A stretch of 64,000 nucleotides of DNA from Paralichthys olivaceus (taxonomy: Eukaryota > Chordata > Actinopteri > Pleuronectiformes > Paralichthyidae), in contig NC_091113.1 in assembly GCF_024713975.1 (NCBI RefSeq), positions 13,032,501-13,096,500 of the forward strand, in the 5' to 3' direction. The position numbers and the translations under genes were made by a program. The notes under the pieces were generated by a model. That model was given only the letters and a program-made list of their open reading frames with translations. It did no database searches and was not told the DNA's origin. The stretch's first letter is position 1. Each line of letters opens with the position of its first letter. Below, piece after piece: positions 30,095 to 41,000 of the stretch.

Positions 30095-31363
30095 CGCCCA
30101 ATGTTGCCTGGGAATCTCCAGCAACAGCAAATGGCTGCATTGCAGCAACAACAGCAGCAGCAACAACAACAGGGAGGAATGCAAGCCGGGCAACAGGGCA
30201 GTATGACAACACAGTTCAGAGAGATGTTGATGAGAAGACATCTGCAGCAGCAGCAGCAACAACAACAGCAGCAGCAGCAAATGGGAAACCACGGGCAGTT
30301 CCAGCAGCCTCAAGGACTTCAGCAGCAGCAAGGCCAGCAAGGCTTCATGCAGCCTGGCCAGGGACAGCCAGGGATACCCCCTTCTTCCCAACCCCAGTCA
30401 GGTGGTGGAGGGGTTGGGGGGCCCCAGCAGCAACAAGGAGGGCCACAGGCTGGGCCAGGACAGCCAGGCCAGCAGCAAGGCTACCCCAATTCCATGTCAC
30501 AAGTAGCTGCAGCACTCCAGCAAAGGCTCCAGATGCAGATGCAGCAGCAGCAGCAGCAACAACAACAACAACAACAACAGCAGCAGCAGCAGCAGCAAAA
30601 TCCAATGGGTGGACTTCAAGGACAAGACGGAGGGCCCAGTGGAGGAGGAGGACCTGGAGGACCTCCACTTCAGGCTGGACAAGTTGGACCAGGGCAGGGA
30701 CAACAACAGCAAGGTGGAGTCGGTGGAGGGGGTGGTGGACCCCCATTGTCACAGACATCCCAAGGTATGCTTCACCAGAACATCCACCAGAGGCTGCTGC
30801 AGCAGCAGCAGCAACACCTTGGGGGTGGCTCTCCTGCCCAACATAGCAGTCCAATGAGTCCTCAACAGCAGATGGCTCAGTCTCCCCACCACCTGCAAGG
30901 ACAAGGAGGACTTGGTCCAGCAGGGTCCCTCAGCAGTCAGGTGAGGTCGCCTCAGCCCTCACCGAGACCGCAGTCGCAGCCCCCTCACTCTAGCCCGTCC
31001 CCACGCATGCAGCCCTCCTCCCAACCTCAGCCCCAGCCCTCACCTCATCGCATCTCTCCACAGACCCAGACTGGCTCACCCCACCCAGGCCACTTAAGCC
31101 AACATCACCCCAGCATGGCGTTGCCCCAACCTCCACAACCCCAGCAGCAAGTGTTACCTCAGCAGCAGCCAGGTGGTTCAGTAGATCCCAGTCAGTTCAG
31201 CTCTGACCAGAACTCCATCATGTCCCAGTTGAGTGGGATGACTGGGATGCACGGTGGACAGGGCGGACAGTCAGACATGTTGGGTGGGAATAATAACAAC
31301 AGCAGTAACAACAATCAGGAGCTGGGAGCGAACATTAACCACAACAGTTTAGACCTTATGTAG
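7687..31363 (+). CDS. ep300: Histone acetyltransferase p300, complete 31-exon coding sequence
   Basis: Nuclear acetyl-CoA-dependent lysine acetyltransferase and coactivator. Exons: 7687-7780, 9832-10505, 11742-11921, 12207-12537, 13353-13466, 13820-14059, 14282-14387, 14542-14667, 15533-15650, 16079-16220, 17986-18060, 18285-18370, 18488-18640, 19014-19514, 20019-20418, 20612-20730, 20915-20978, 21604-21779, 23404-23492, 24597-24677, 24919-24975, 25086-25163, 25262-25329, 25725-25875, 26138-26284, 26420-26533, 26687-26852, 27080-27247, 27333-27494, 27677-27958, 28115-31363; all phases agree, 2836 aa. Domains (approximate residues): NR box [11 protein letters not shown]1 368-462; KIX 601-685; bromodomain 1115-1225 with [16 protein letters not shown] 1226-1345; HAT 1355-1735 with [15 protein letters not shown] and EWYKKML; ZZ 1738-1775; TAZ2 1791-1905; NCBD about 2278-2325. 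The N-terminus ([20 protein letters not shown]) and the post-HAT segment resemble EP300 more than CREBBP. Human p300 is 2414 aa; the excess lies mainly in Gln/Gly-rich C-terminal sequence. The a or b paralog cannot be told. Confidence 0.97.
7781..9831 (+). other. ep300 intron 1
   Basis: The 5' half is GC-rich and continues the CpG-rich promoter region; the rest is AT-rich. No exon, transposase or RNA gene is recognisable. The intron has a canonical gtgagt donor and a pyrimidine-rich acceptor (ttccatttcag). Confidence 0.6.
10506..11741 (+). other. ep300 intron 2
   Basis: AT-rich intron. I see no coding or RNA feature in it. The donor (gtagcg) is weak compared with the other ep300 donors, but reading through it meets an in-frame stop soon afterwards, and splicing restores MGMMGNPGG, which aligns with human MGMMNNPNP. 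Confidence 0.55.
16221..17985 (+). repeat. ep300 intron 10, with a probable dispersed repeat at its 3' side
   Basis: The stretch at about 17560-17690 ends 'aattgtgaggtgcctagagattcccacccctagc'-like (shortened: gaggtgcctagagattccca), which from memory matches the end of a widespread teleost repeat read in reverse. The region 16800-17300 also looks repeat-derived but I cannot name it. No exon of ep300 is missing here: exon 10 and exon 11 join in phase. Confidence 0.4.
22730..23300 (-). mobile_element. hAT-like DNA transposon remnant in ep300 intron 18
   Basis: On the minus strand an open frame (22730-23011) reads [10 protein letters not shown] followed by [17 protein letters not shown]. This spacing of Cys, then NTxxLIKHLKxxH, is that of the BED-type zinc finger at the N-terminus of hAT transposases. 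Flanking sequence contains repeated 'gatatcggctgatac' and 'ccgatacca' motifs often seen beside such elements in fish. Only a fragment of the finger remains; no catalytic core is present. It sits in the intron between exons 18 and 19 and is not expected to affect the protein. Confidence 0.6.
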
Positions 31364-33700
31364 CCTTGGCTCCATGTTGTCTTTCTGTCTTGATGCTCTG
31401 ATGAGTTGCCCCAAATAACAAACTGCCATGAAAGGAGAGCAAGACTGGACTACGGCTTTGGGGTTTTAGAAGTTTTTATTTTTTATTTAAATATTTTTGT
31501 GATGTATAAATAAGAACTGAAGCTTCCTTCCTATGGGAGATAAATCCTAGAAGTCAATAAATGAATAAATTAAACAATGGTAAGTTATTGCTGTTAATAT
31601 ATATCTATATATTTTTGCCAATTGTGTACAAAAGGGTGGAAGGGCAGTGTTTCAGGTTGAAGATATTTCTTCCTCAAGTCTACGACACAATATTTTTGGG
31701 GACTGAGAATTTTGCCTTTTTATGAATATTTTTAAGATTTTAAATGTGGCTAAAAATTAAAGTGAAATGACACGATGTACCTTTTTTATCGTTTTGTTTT
31801 CCTCCTCAAATACCCAGTCATGATTGTATCTATTTTGCAGAGAGTAAGTATATTTTATTTCTGAATTTATAAATTTTTTTGGGGAGGGGGGGGTCTAAAA
31901 CAAGCATCGACATATCTTCCGTTACAGCCTTCTCTCAAAGCAATGTACATTTTACAACAACTGCAACAAGTCAAATACAAAGAATTTATTTTATGTATTT
32001 TATGTGGTAGGTGGGTTGAAGGTTGCGTTAAATGCAGTTTGATTTGTGACAACTTTCCTCTTTTTTAATTTCTGTCAGGGTCTATAGGTTTGAATTAAAC
32101 CATAACAGTGTTTTGGTGGGTGGGTGACACTAACGGTGCATCTGGTCACATTTTACTGCAGCCGTCGACCAGATCTGCAGAGCAGATAGAGATCTTTTAA
32201 CCCATGGGCCACCACTCTACCCTCCATCTTCAGTTTGCCTATGAATGTGCACACCTTCCTTACCCTGACACCAATCGCCGAAAAAAAATTTAAAAATGGA
32301 GGGGTGAACTATTGATGCCTGATCGTTCAGCTGAAGGCGTATTGTACCTCCGCTTTCAGCTGGTCATTGTTCAGCAGGTTGTGCGTGTACATATATTAAA
32401 ACCTTGTTTATGAACTGTGACATGGGAAAATGGTCGGTCGAGTTGTGTTTTTTGGGGCTCTAGACGTTTAAAGAAAATCCTGCCTGTATCCTCAACCCTG
32501 ACGATTTCCCCTTCGGTCGTCTTTTCTGTCCTTCCTCCCTCATGACTGCCTCTCAGCCACAAGGTTTCATTCTATGTTAGTACTGTACAAAGTAAGAAAT
32601 GGTGGACTTAGATACTGTTTTTGTAATGAAAGTCAGAAGTGTAAAAAAATAAGACATTGTACATACTTAAAAACCTTATGAGCAGAGAAGTTATTTTCTG
32701 CTGCTTTGTTCCCCTTGTTTGGTTGGATATTTGCTGTATCTGTTTAAAAAAAAAAAAAAAGAACAAAACAAAAATCTAAAGTACTCCTGAGCTACTGTAC
32801 AGTATTGAGATTTTTTCTAAAAGGGTACAGTATGGGGTGTAGTAGGTCACAAGCACCAATGCGCCTTTTTCTGTGTATTTTTGACAAGGTTTTAGGGAGG
32901 GTGGTGGTTATCGAAAACAAGTCGCACCTGAACAATCTCAAAACTTACAAAGTGAAACCTGCACGAAGAAGAAGTCGACTCTGGGGTTGATTGGAGGTGT
33001 GATCTGAATGAGTTTAAATTTGGTCATTTAGCTTTTTCTGGAGAGGACTGAAGACAATATTCACATGCTCACTATTTTTCTGAAAAAGGTTGGGCTTGCT
33101 GGGTATGGGGTGGGGGAACGCATCAGAACCAGGTGGCAATATATCATGAGACTTATTTTATAAGAAAAAAGCAAGGAAAAACTGTCTTTTATATATAGAT
33201 ATATTATTTAATTTTATTTTTTGGAAATAAAACTTGAAGCTACAGGAATTATTAGATTAATCATGTTTTGTTTTGTATTAAAGATGTTATGGTGATGCAA
33301 AAAGACACTGCAGACAGTCATTCAGTTTGCCCTGGGGAAGCTGTGGAGTGAAATTCAAACCATCCTTTTGAAGAAATGTTTCATGTACATGAATATAGTT
33401 GTAAACATGCTGAATCGCTGTACAGACTGATGGCAACTGAAAAAATGGTTTTGTTTTGATCATTTCTCCTAAAAAGAGACTGGAAATCAGACTATTTAAA
33501 TATTTGTTTAGTATTCAAATGGAATCTTTGACCACTTTTTTTTGTTCCTGTTAACAATTTTGGTGCTTGCTGAGAGAAAGCAAAAATAACTGTTGCTCCA
33601 TTTTCATTACTTTCTTTTTTTAAGTTATTTTGGTGGTCTGATTGTTTTTTTGCCAATAAATTAATTGTACAATAAAGTATGTTTGTACCATTGGAAAAAT
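31364..33700 (+). other. ep300: ep300 3' UTR with polyadenylation signals
   Basis: About 2.3 kb of AT-rich, non-coding sequence follows the TAG stop. AATAAA hexamers occur at 33226-33231, 33655-33660 and 33671-33676; the last two, close together, are the best candidates for the main 3' end near 33700. An earlier AATAAA cluster near 31556-31570 could give a short isoform. Long T and A runs and several 'tgtaaata'-like AU-rich motifs are present, as is usual for a long regulated 3' UTR. Confidence 0.65.
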
Positions 33701-34870
33701 ACTTCATTGTTGCCTAATTTTTTTTCCAGTAGAAATTCATGGTATTTCTAGATTGTAGAAGAGTTTTCAATATATTGTAGAAAAATCGTCAGACTGTTTG
33801 GAGCTGACAGGCTATGGCGACTCAGATAACCACCCTGATCGAGGTGGATAAACTTCAACAGCAAGTTCTGTCAGCCGTGAGCAGAAATCTAAGGCTGGAA
33901 AAACCCCTTATCTTCTGTTATGGGGATGTTAAAGTAATTCTGGAATTCTATTCCTTCATATCTGTTGTCCTTGACACAAGTCTTATATTTAATTCATTCT
34001 TAAAATGTTGAAACCTGCAGAGTCTTGTTCCAATCTGGGCTCTTGACAATCAATCTTTACATTTAACGCTACAGTCTGAGTATCGTCGCTGACCACGTTC
34101 AGGCCACAGTTTAAAATCGTTTGAGAATGCTCCACATCACAAATCAAAAGGTCTCAACTGAGTGAACTTCAGTGACGTCCCCCTTCACTAGATCTGATTC
34201 CAGTAGAAAACCTTTGGGATGTGGTAGAGCAAGAGATTGGCCTTGTGGAAACAGTGCCACAAACAACTGAAGCTGTTTGAGAGGCTTTGAGATCATTACA
34301 ATCTTGTCACCTCTGCAGTTTGTCCACCAGAGAGTGCTCACAAGTTTTCCAACTGTGATGTCCAGCTCCATACATTATGGATCTTAGTCACAATTCTCCA
34401 CAAAACTGATGCAGACCTGGTCTTCATACCTCACCGGTAGATTTTTAAATCTGAGCTGGCAACAATTTAGATGATCGCACTCTAGTGAAAACATCACTAG
34501 GATTATTGTCTATTCCATTTCTACCAATAGATCCCTTTCACCTAAATCTTATACACTGAACCTTCTAAGGAATTTCTTCACATCTGGTACAAATATTCAC
34601 TTGGGATTGAACTGATTAGATTTTTCTGGTCAAAGGACAGAGGTGACTTCATATGAATCTGGAAAACAAAAATTATGTCGGCAGAAACTGCACCGGTTGG
34701 TGGAGGCAGTGTGTTTTTTTTTTCTTCTTTTTATTAGGATCTTTGTCAGCTGAGCTGTTGAATATTACAAGTAGGCTGTTTCTATTTTCATTTCTCGAAA
34801 CTCTAAATCAAAGCCACGTCGGTTACTGTGAGGAAGCAGGACACATTCAATAAAAACTATTTCAAACATG
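33700..34870. other. Spacer between the 3' ends of ep300 and cbx7
   Basis: The two genes are convergent here. Apart from the decayed transposase fragment at 34190-34300, I see no gene in this stretch. The 65-residue open frame at 33814-34011 has no recognisable domain. Confidence 0.5.
34190..34300 (+). mobile_element. Decayed Tc1/mariner-type transposase fragment
   Basis: One plus-strand frame starting near 34193 reads DLIPVENLWDVVEQEI and then runs into a stop after about 34 codons. It resembles the DLNPIENLWDxxxxx segment at the C-terminal end of Tc1-like transposases, around the last catalytic acidic residue. No other part of the transposase and no terminal repeats were found, so this is a relic. 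The match is short. Confidence 0.5.
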
Positions 34871-35291
34871 AGCAACATTTATTTTTAGTATTACCATAGA
34901 AATATTCTATACACAGTGACACTTAGTAGACTGGAGCAGGTAATGTCACGATAAAGTGCAAGGTTCTTCGCTCGGTAAAGCAGCACAAGCGACCACGGGT
35001 AGACGACGTCAAATCCAGGGCGCTTGTTTTGTCACATTTAGATATAGCATCAAGCTCAGTGGTTATCACAAACCGTATAAAAACTATTCCATCATCTGCG
35101 TGACAAATACACAGGTATCTTTAAAGAATAAATATACATTCAGGTCAATGTAGAAAAATAAGGACTAAAAAATACATGTTGTCTCCCTATGTCCCCTTCC
35201 TCTTTTTCTTCCTCCTTTTTTAACGACTCCTCTGCAAGTCTTGTCAAGGTCATCGTACATCCAGACACACAGAGACCAACAACCTTTAACT

Positions 35292-35311
35292 GTGTGTGTG
35301 TGTGTGTGTGT
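35292..35311. repeat. (TG)n microsatellite
   Basis: An uninterrupted run of ten TG units lies directly left of the complete inverted-repeat element. Confidence 0.85.
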
Positions 35312-35322
35312 TAATATCATAT

Positions 35323-35671
35323 ACTGTATATAAAGATGGTCAACATGATTTCTTTCCAAAAGTGAAGCCAAAAGGTCTCGACCACCCCCCCGTTGGCTGG
35401 CTGCAGTATCTGTCATAAACCCCACCTCCTCCATGTTCGTAAAAGAGACACGGACAAGTGAAAATTAACTTTTTTTTGAGTTTTTGTCATTTCAGGAAGT
35501 TCAAAAACGTAGTAATGTGGATGTAGACTAACATTGACTTTCAATCCCCTGACACTACTGCGCAGAGTCTGGCTCCAAATGTGCAAGATGGCAGCGTTCA
35601 TATCCTCGATATTTTGGCTTCATTTCCAGATCGTGGGAAGAAGTGGAGAGACGTCCATCTTTATATACAGT
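35323..35671. mobile_element. MITE-like element with perfect 17-bp terminal inverted repeats (copy B, complete)
   Basis: The left end ACTGTATATAAAGATGG (35323-35339) is the exact reverse complement of the right end CCATCTTTATATACAGT (35655-35671). The 349-bp element has no coding capacity. Internal blocks such as 'cataaaccccacctcc', 'actgcgcagagtctggctcc' and 'gtgcaagatggcagcgtt' recur at four other places in the window. The form is that of a non-autonomous DNA transposon; the superfamily is not determined because no clean target-site duplication is visible. Confidence 0.8.
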
Positions 35672-36439
35672 CTATGGCTTGTGTGTGTAAAGGACAGAGA
35701 GGGAGAGAGACACATTAGCCCTAAAAGCTCTACAGGCAAAACAACAACAATGTTACGGAGCATCAGGCACTTTCATTCCCTGCAGCTTCACTATCACACA
35801 GACGCAGCTCTGGGATCATGAGACACTAACCCATCATCCTTAGTGTGGGATAAACAACCTGTGGACCAATGAGAGGCCACTGCGGGACATTCCACAGACA
35901 TGACTCATCACTTTAGCTCCTGTGTGCAATGGACAGGACGCCGGCAGGGTTACAAAGATATACTGGCGTCAGTTTGGGGCTTTTACTTTTTTTAAATTGC
36001 TAACAATGAATTTAGAAATTTTAAGGAGACTCTGTATATTGATGATCGAAAGCGGCAGAAACAGCTTCTAAACAGACCATGAGTTGAGACAGTTTTGTCC
36101 GCTGCTGTTTTTAAGCTGATGAATGAATTTGTACTTCTTCTTCATGTTACATCATCGAATGATAATTCAAAGCAAAGAGGGTCTTTCTGGAAAACTCTCC
36201 AAGTCAGTGCATTCCAGTGTTTTTTGGAACTGTGTGTTTAATTTGAATAATCTTTGAATTACTCATTTTCTTGTTATAAACAAGCCCACGTCCTGGTCAG
36301 GAATCACTGAGTTGATCCTTCTCACTGATTTGTTAGATTTTTACAACTACACATCTGAATATAATATCTTTTAACAGCCAAGTGGAATTGATGTTTTTCT
36401 GTTAGATGTGGTTTTATTGATGCTATAAACAGCAGGGTG

Positions 36440-36612
36440 AAACGTCATGATTGACAGCTGAGTATCGGCAGGACCTCGATACTGTGGCTCCACCCCCTGA
36501 CTCTGGCTCCAAATAAGCAAGATGGCAGCATTTGTATCCAGGATATTTTGGCTTCATTTCTGAATAGTGGGAGGAAGTGGAGATGCGTGGTCCGTCTTTA
36601 TAAACAGTCGAT
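36440..36612. repeat. MITE-like element, partial copy C
   Basis: Contains 'tgactctggctccaaataag', 'caagatggcagcatttgtat' and 'gatattttggcttcatttct' in the same order as the right half of the complete copy, ending in 'gtccgtctttataaacagtc', a mutated right terminal repeat. The left half is missing or diverged. Confidence 0.75.
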
Positions 36613-38002
36613 GCAATGTAAATACAGTGCAAACTCTTATTTCATTATATTATCAAGTCTACTTTTGGTACAAGACAGAGTGGTCACTTTTATGGTGATT
36701 TGTATATTTTGCGATGAGGAGCGAGGTGTAGGGATGAACAACACCATCTTAACACTGACAGAACTGTACGACTTCTCTAAGAGGGGGTTTGAAACGCATA
36801 CGAGACTGAGCCGTGTGCTGTACAGCGGCACAGGGCTGCATGTTAGTAGGGGACTTACAGCTGCGTCCACCTCCCTGTATTAAGAGTATGTACAGAATGT
36901 TTGAACGTTAGTGGCTGAGTTTACATGCACAGAGGACTCTTCTCTTGTTTTTGGTACTTATGTGTGCTGTATAGTGAACTTTAGGGTTAGGTTAGTAAGT
37001 TGTTACTGAGATACTTTTTACCTATTTGTCGAAATTCTCTTCATGTCCCAATAGCCATCAATAAATAACGCCAGAAAAAAAAGACGCTGTCTGAGTACCT
37101 GTCTGTCGGAAACTGTACCGGATGTACATTTTCAAAGAGTAACCTGCATATGCTAGCTTTTCTAGCATTACCAAGCCTAGCTTTAAGTGCAATTTTATGG
37201 AACTTGTTCTTCTCTCAAATTCTGACCTTTCAGAATCGTACCTTTCTACAACTCTTTTAAAGTTTAGAGAAGAAAGCTCTGAAAATGATTTTTCTGTGAA
37301 CTATCCCTTTAAGGTCCATGCTGTTGATCCTGCAAAAATAAGGAGCTATGGTCGATGGTCAAACTGGACCGACTCCTGCTAACCGAAACTGGTTCCTCAA
37401 GTCTGCAGCTTCAAAATCTACAAATGGGCCAGATCTGGTCCTCCAGTGTCGACAAGTGCTTCTCAGTGCATCAGCCTGGGTCCCACATTTTTTCTTCGAC
37501 AGACATTAACAGGCCAAAACAACAGAAGTATCAGTTTTTTAGTGTGGTGATATAATGTTACCTCTTCACTCGATGCTTCTGTTGGATCTCTGCTCTAATG
37601 AGCTACATTATTACTCTCTGTGGAGAATCGTTTGGGCTAATTAGCGACCGCAGTTAGCCGTCCATGTTTGTACATTTCCTTTGGTCGCCCATAGACGCCA
37701 CAGATCATTATAACTATCTAATGGCCTTTTAATTAGAGGCAATTCAGTCTAAATATATCAAGGGCGAACAGCTCAAACTAATTATAACCTTATATAACGT
37801 CCAGGTCAACAATACTTGAAGTTCTGCTTACACTCGGATGACTCTGTGCATGTAAACGTGCCACTGACCAGTCTCAGCTGGCAGTGGGGAGAGTGAGAGG
37901 TTGCAGAGAGGGAATGAAAACACCAACCTTGTCCCTTAACCATTTACACACTGTGATTAAAGCCAGTGCCTCCTACAGAGCCCCCCCGGACAACCACACA
38001 TT

Positions 38003-41000
38003 TCAGACCTCCAGGCCCCAGTGTCTGAAGAAGCCTTCGGCCACCCTTGACTCGCGGAAAGTCACTGTGAGGGACTTCAGGGTGACATCCGTGACCGTCA
38101 CCCCTCCCGGGCCGTGGACGGGCCTCCAGACGTTGTCCGGTTTCTCCGATACAGCGGTGACCTCGTCCGGTGCGATGTCGGAGCTCCACCGGTCTGTCCT
38201 CTCTTGTGAGTGAGGAGGGGACATGGAGAGTCAGTCAGACAGTGTTTCCATCAAGCGTATAACACATGTGTATTGTTCTTGAGTTAATCCCCCCTGCAGT
38301 GACCAGGGTTGATTATCTTGGTTGTTATAAACTGACAAAAGGCAGATAGGATGTATGTGGTGGGGACACACAGGGAGAACAGAGGTGCCCCATTCTGCAC
38401 CCAACATTATTACTTTGAGAAGAGATATCTCAAAATGTCTTTAAATGTATTTTTCTAAAATTATAGCAGGTGGAAGAATGACTTACCAGTTCAGTGTCAG
38501 TGGTTGGGCCAACAGAACAGCATAATAACAAGTATAGACTTTACAGCAAATACTGTCTCATATTTAAGTGCACATACAGACTTCAAATACTCTTTCATGA
38601 GTCTCTATTTTAATCCCTGCATCGTTCTTCTCTTTAATCAGCTCAGGATGGAGTTCGATACTCTTTGTTGCGTCCCCAGTGAAATAAATCCTGTGCATGG
38701 CCGTGCCTGTGAGGAGGTTCTCAAAGAGTCAAGTAAACTGGGTCGTGATGGTGATTAGAGCCCACTGGCTGACCGACTGACACACTTACCATTAAGAATG
38801 CCTTCTGTAGTCTCCCTCTGAGCCACCTCCTCCTCCCTATCCTCCTCGTCTTCTGCATCCTCCTCCCCTTCTTCTTCTCCCAGGCCTTCCCAGTCCTCTT
38901 GTGTTGGACTCGGAGGGTTTGAGTCCAGGCAGGTGAACTGCGAACTCCCAGGTTTGCATTTGTGGTGCTGCAGTTGTGGTACGTACGGCTCGTCCTCGTC
39001 CTCTGGGACCAGCGAGCGCGTCAGCGAGAGACGCAGGCGAGGCGGGGCACTCTCAGGGATCTTGTGAGCGCTGCGCAGGTCCATGGTGTAGACGGTGCTC
39101 TGAGTCCAAATCAGAAAAAGGGAAACGAATGAGTCTTTGTTCCAATAACTGTATGAAAGCATTTAACCTGGTCAGATAGTCGAGTAGGGCGAACTGAAGT
39201 GGAGAGTCTATTCAGTCAAAGGTCAAACACCAAACTTTACCTGCAGATCGAGTCTTTTGGTCTTTGACCCTTTCCTCCTGTGACCCAGAGCTCTGTCTCT
39301 CTGCTCTCTAGAAAAACCAAGCACATTAAGGTTAGTACTAATTATATAAAAATATTTGGTCGATATATCTGTGTCAAAACATTTTCTCTCCCTCACATCT
39401 GTATTGGCATCTGCCCAAAAAATCAGTCAGGCTCTAGTTTTCTTGTCAGTATTTACCACATCACACATCACGGATTATTAGTCCACTTGAATCATGGGAG
39501 CATTTCCCTGTTGGTTTAATCAAAGACTCAATCTGACTCTTTCTGTTTGCAGAGATGTGAATAAGTTACAGTAACTGTATGTCTTGCACTCTGCTCTGCT
39601 GTACTCTATTCTGCTGCACTCAGAAATGCAGCCAAATGTGAATATGATCACATTTGGAGATGATTTGGCAGCGAAACTTGTGCAGTTAGGATTTTACATG
39701 TTTTTCCAAATCCAATTACAATCCAACCACTAAGGACGGCTGCTAACACCAGCTAGAGAGATGTCTTGGTCTGCTGAGTCGTGATCTCTTTATGGTGAAT
39801 TTAACGGAAGAAGAAACTTGACTTATTCAAGCTCCACTTTGTGTCAAATACTTCTGTGCTTTCCTGGACTCAGGCACTGCTTCTCATCTGGCACAGGTTA
39901 CTGAACATGATGAGTGGAACCTTACTTCTCTTCATAGGCCTGCACCAAGCGCTGGTCCAGAATATGTTCCTCAGGTTCCCATGTACTGTATCTGCAAAAC
40001 AAAAAAGCATGAGCAAGCTTCCTTTTTTCTACTCACTTCCTTCATTCGCACATCATTGTATTTTATTGGATATTCAAATAGGTGTCTCTGTCTGTTACTG
40101 CTGTGTTGATTAACATTTACCTATAAAAAAACATTCATTTACTATGTGTTGATCGACAAAGGGTTCAACACAATGACTCTGTTGTCTATGGTTGCACTCA
40201 ACTGGTATGTTATATAATAATATGCTCAATATGCTGAGCAACAGTCAAATTCAATTACTTTTTTAATACAAAATGTAAATTACCGAAATCACCATTCTGT
40301 GTATTTATGCTGTGATATGTTATCTTTATTACAAAGCATTTTTTTGGTCAATTTTTTTCTATTTTGTTTGGCCTTTATTTTACAGAGCATGTTTTAAATG
40401 TATTTATTTTGGATATAGATATGACTTTTAAATATCTAGTGCATATGTCAATCTGAATGTAATGCACCTTTATATTTATAATCTGACAGTCCAGTATAAT
40501 CCATTCATCTCACACTTACTTTGGAGGCCATCCTTTCCACTTCAACAGATACTCCACATTCCCCTGCGAGGAGACATTCAGTTTAAGAGCAGTGCAGCCA
40601 AGACATTGATATCAATTAGAGAGCACACTGTGGCTTGTCCCACACACATTAAAATTAAAAACCATTTTAATGTGTTTAATGTGGCAGTGAAACTGTGGCC
40701 AAATGTTTAAGGAGTATTTACTGCAGGTCGTTCCCCCGACCATCTGATTCCGTTTCATGTCTCTACTTCAAATAGAGGCATTAAAACAATGACATGTGAA
40801 TTATCCTGATACTGGAGGTGCCACAAAATTTGAGATAAAATATCTTTCACATTTTCTTGCACATTTATTCAGATTAGGGCGTTAACAGACTGTATATAAA
40901 GACGGAACTACTGCGCAGACTCTGACTCCAAACGTGCAAGATGGCCGCGTTCGTCGGCAGGACATTTGGCTTCATTTCGTCATCTTTAATCTGTGGTTGT

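Larger units (their letters stand above)
34870..38002 (-). other. cbx7: Probable cbx7 3' UTR
   Basis: No gene lies between the cbx7 stop codon at 38003 and the minus-strand AATAAA at 34878-34883 (tttatt on the plus strand). A long 3' UTR is usual for CBX7. If the whole stretch is transcribed, it carries two copies of the inverted-repeat element (35323-35671 and about 36440-36612), so the message would contain a fold-back made of the element ends. The 3' end is inferred, not seen. Confidence 0.45.

Noticed and set aside
28677-30854. Several minus-strand open frames rich in Leu, Ala or Val
   Set aside because: They are the reverse strand of the glutamine-codon tracts in ep300 (CTG, GCT, TGC repeats).
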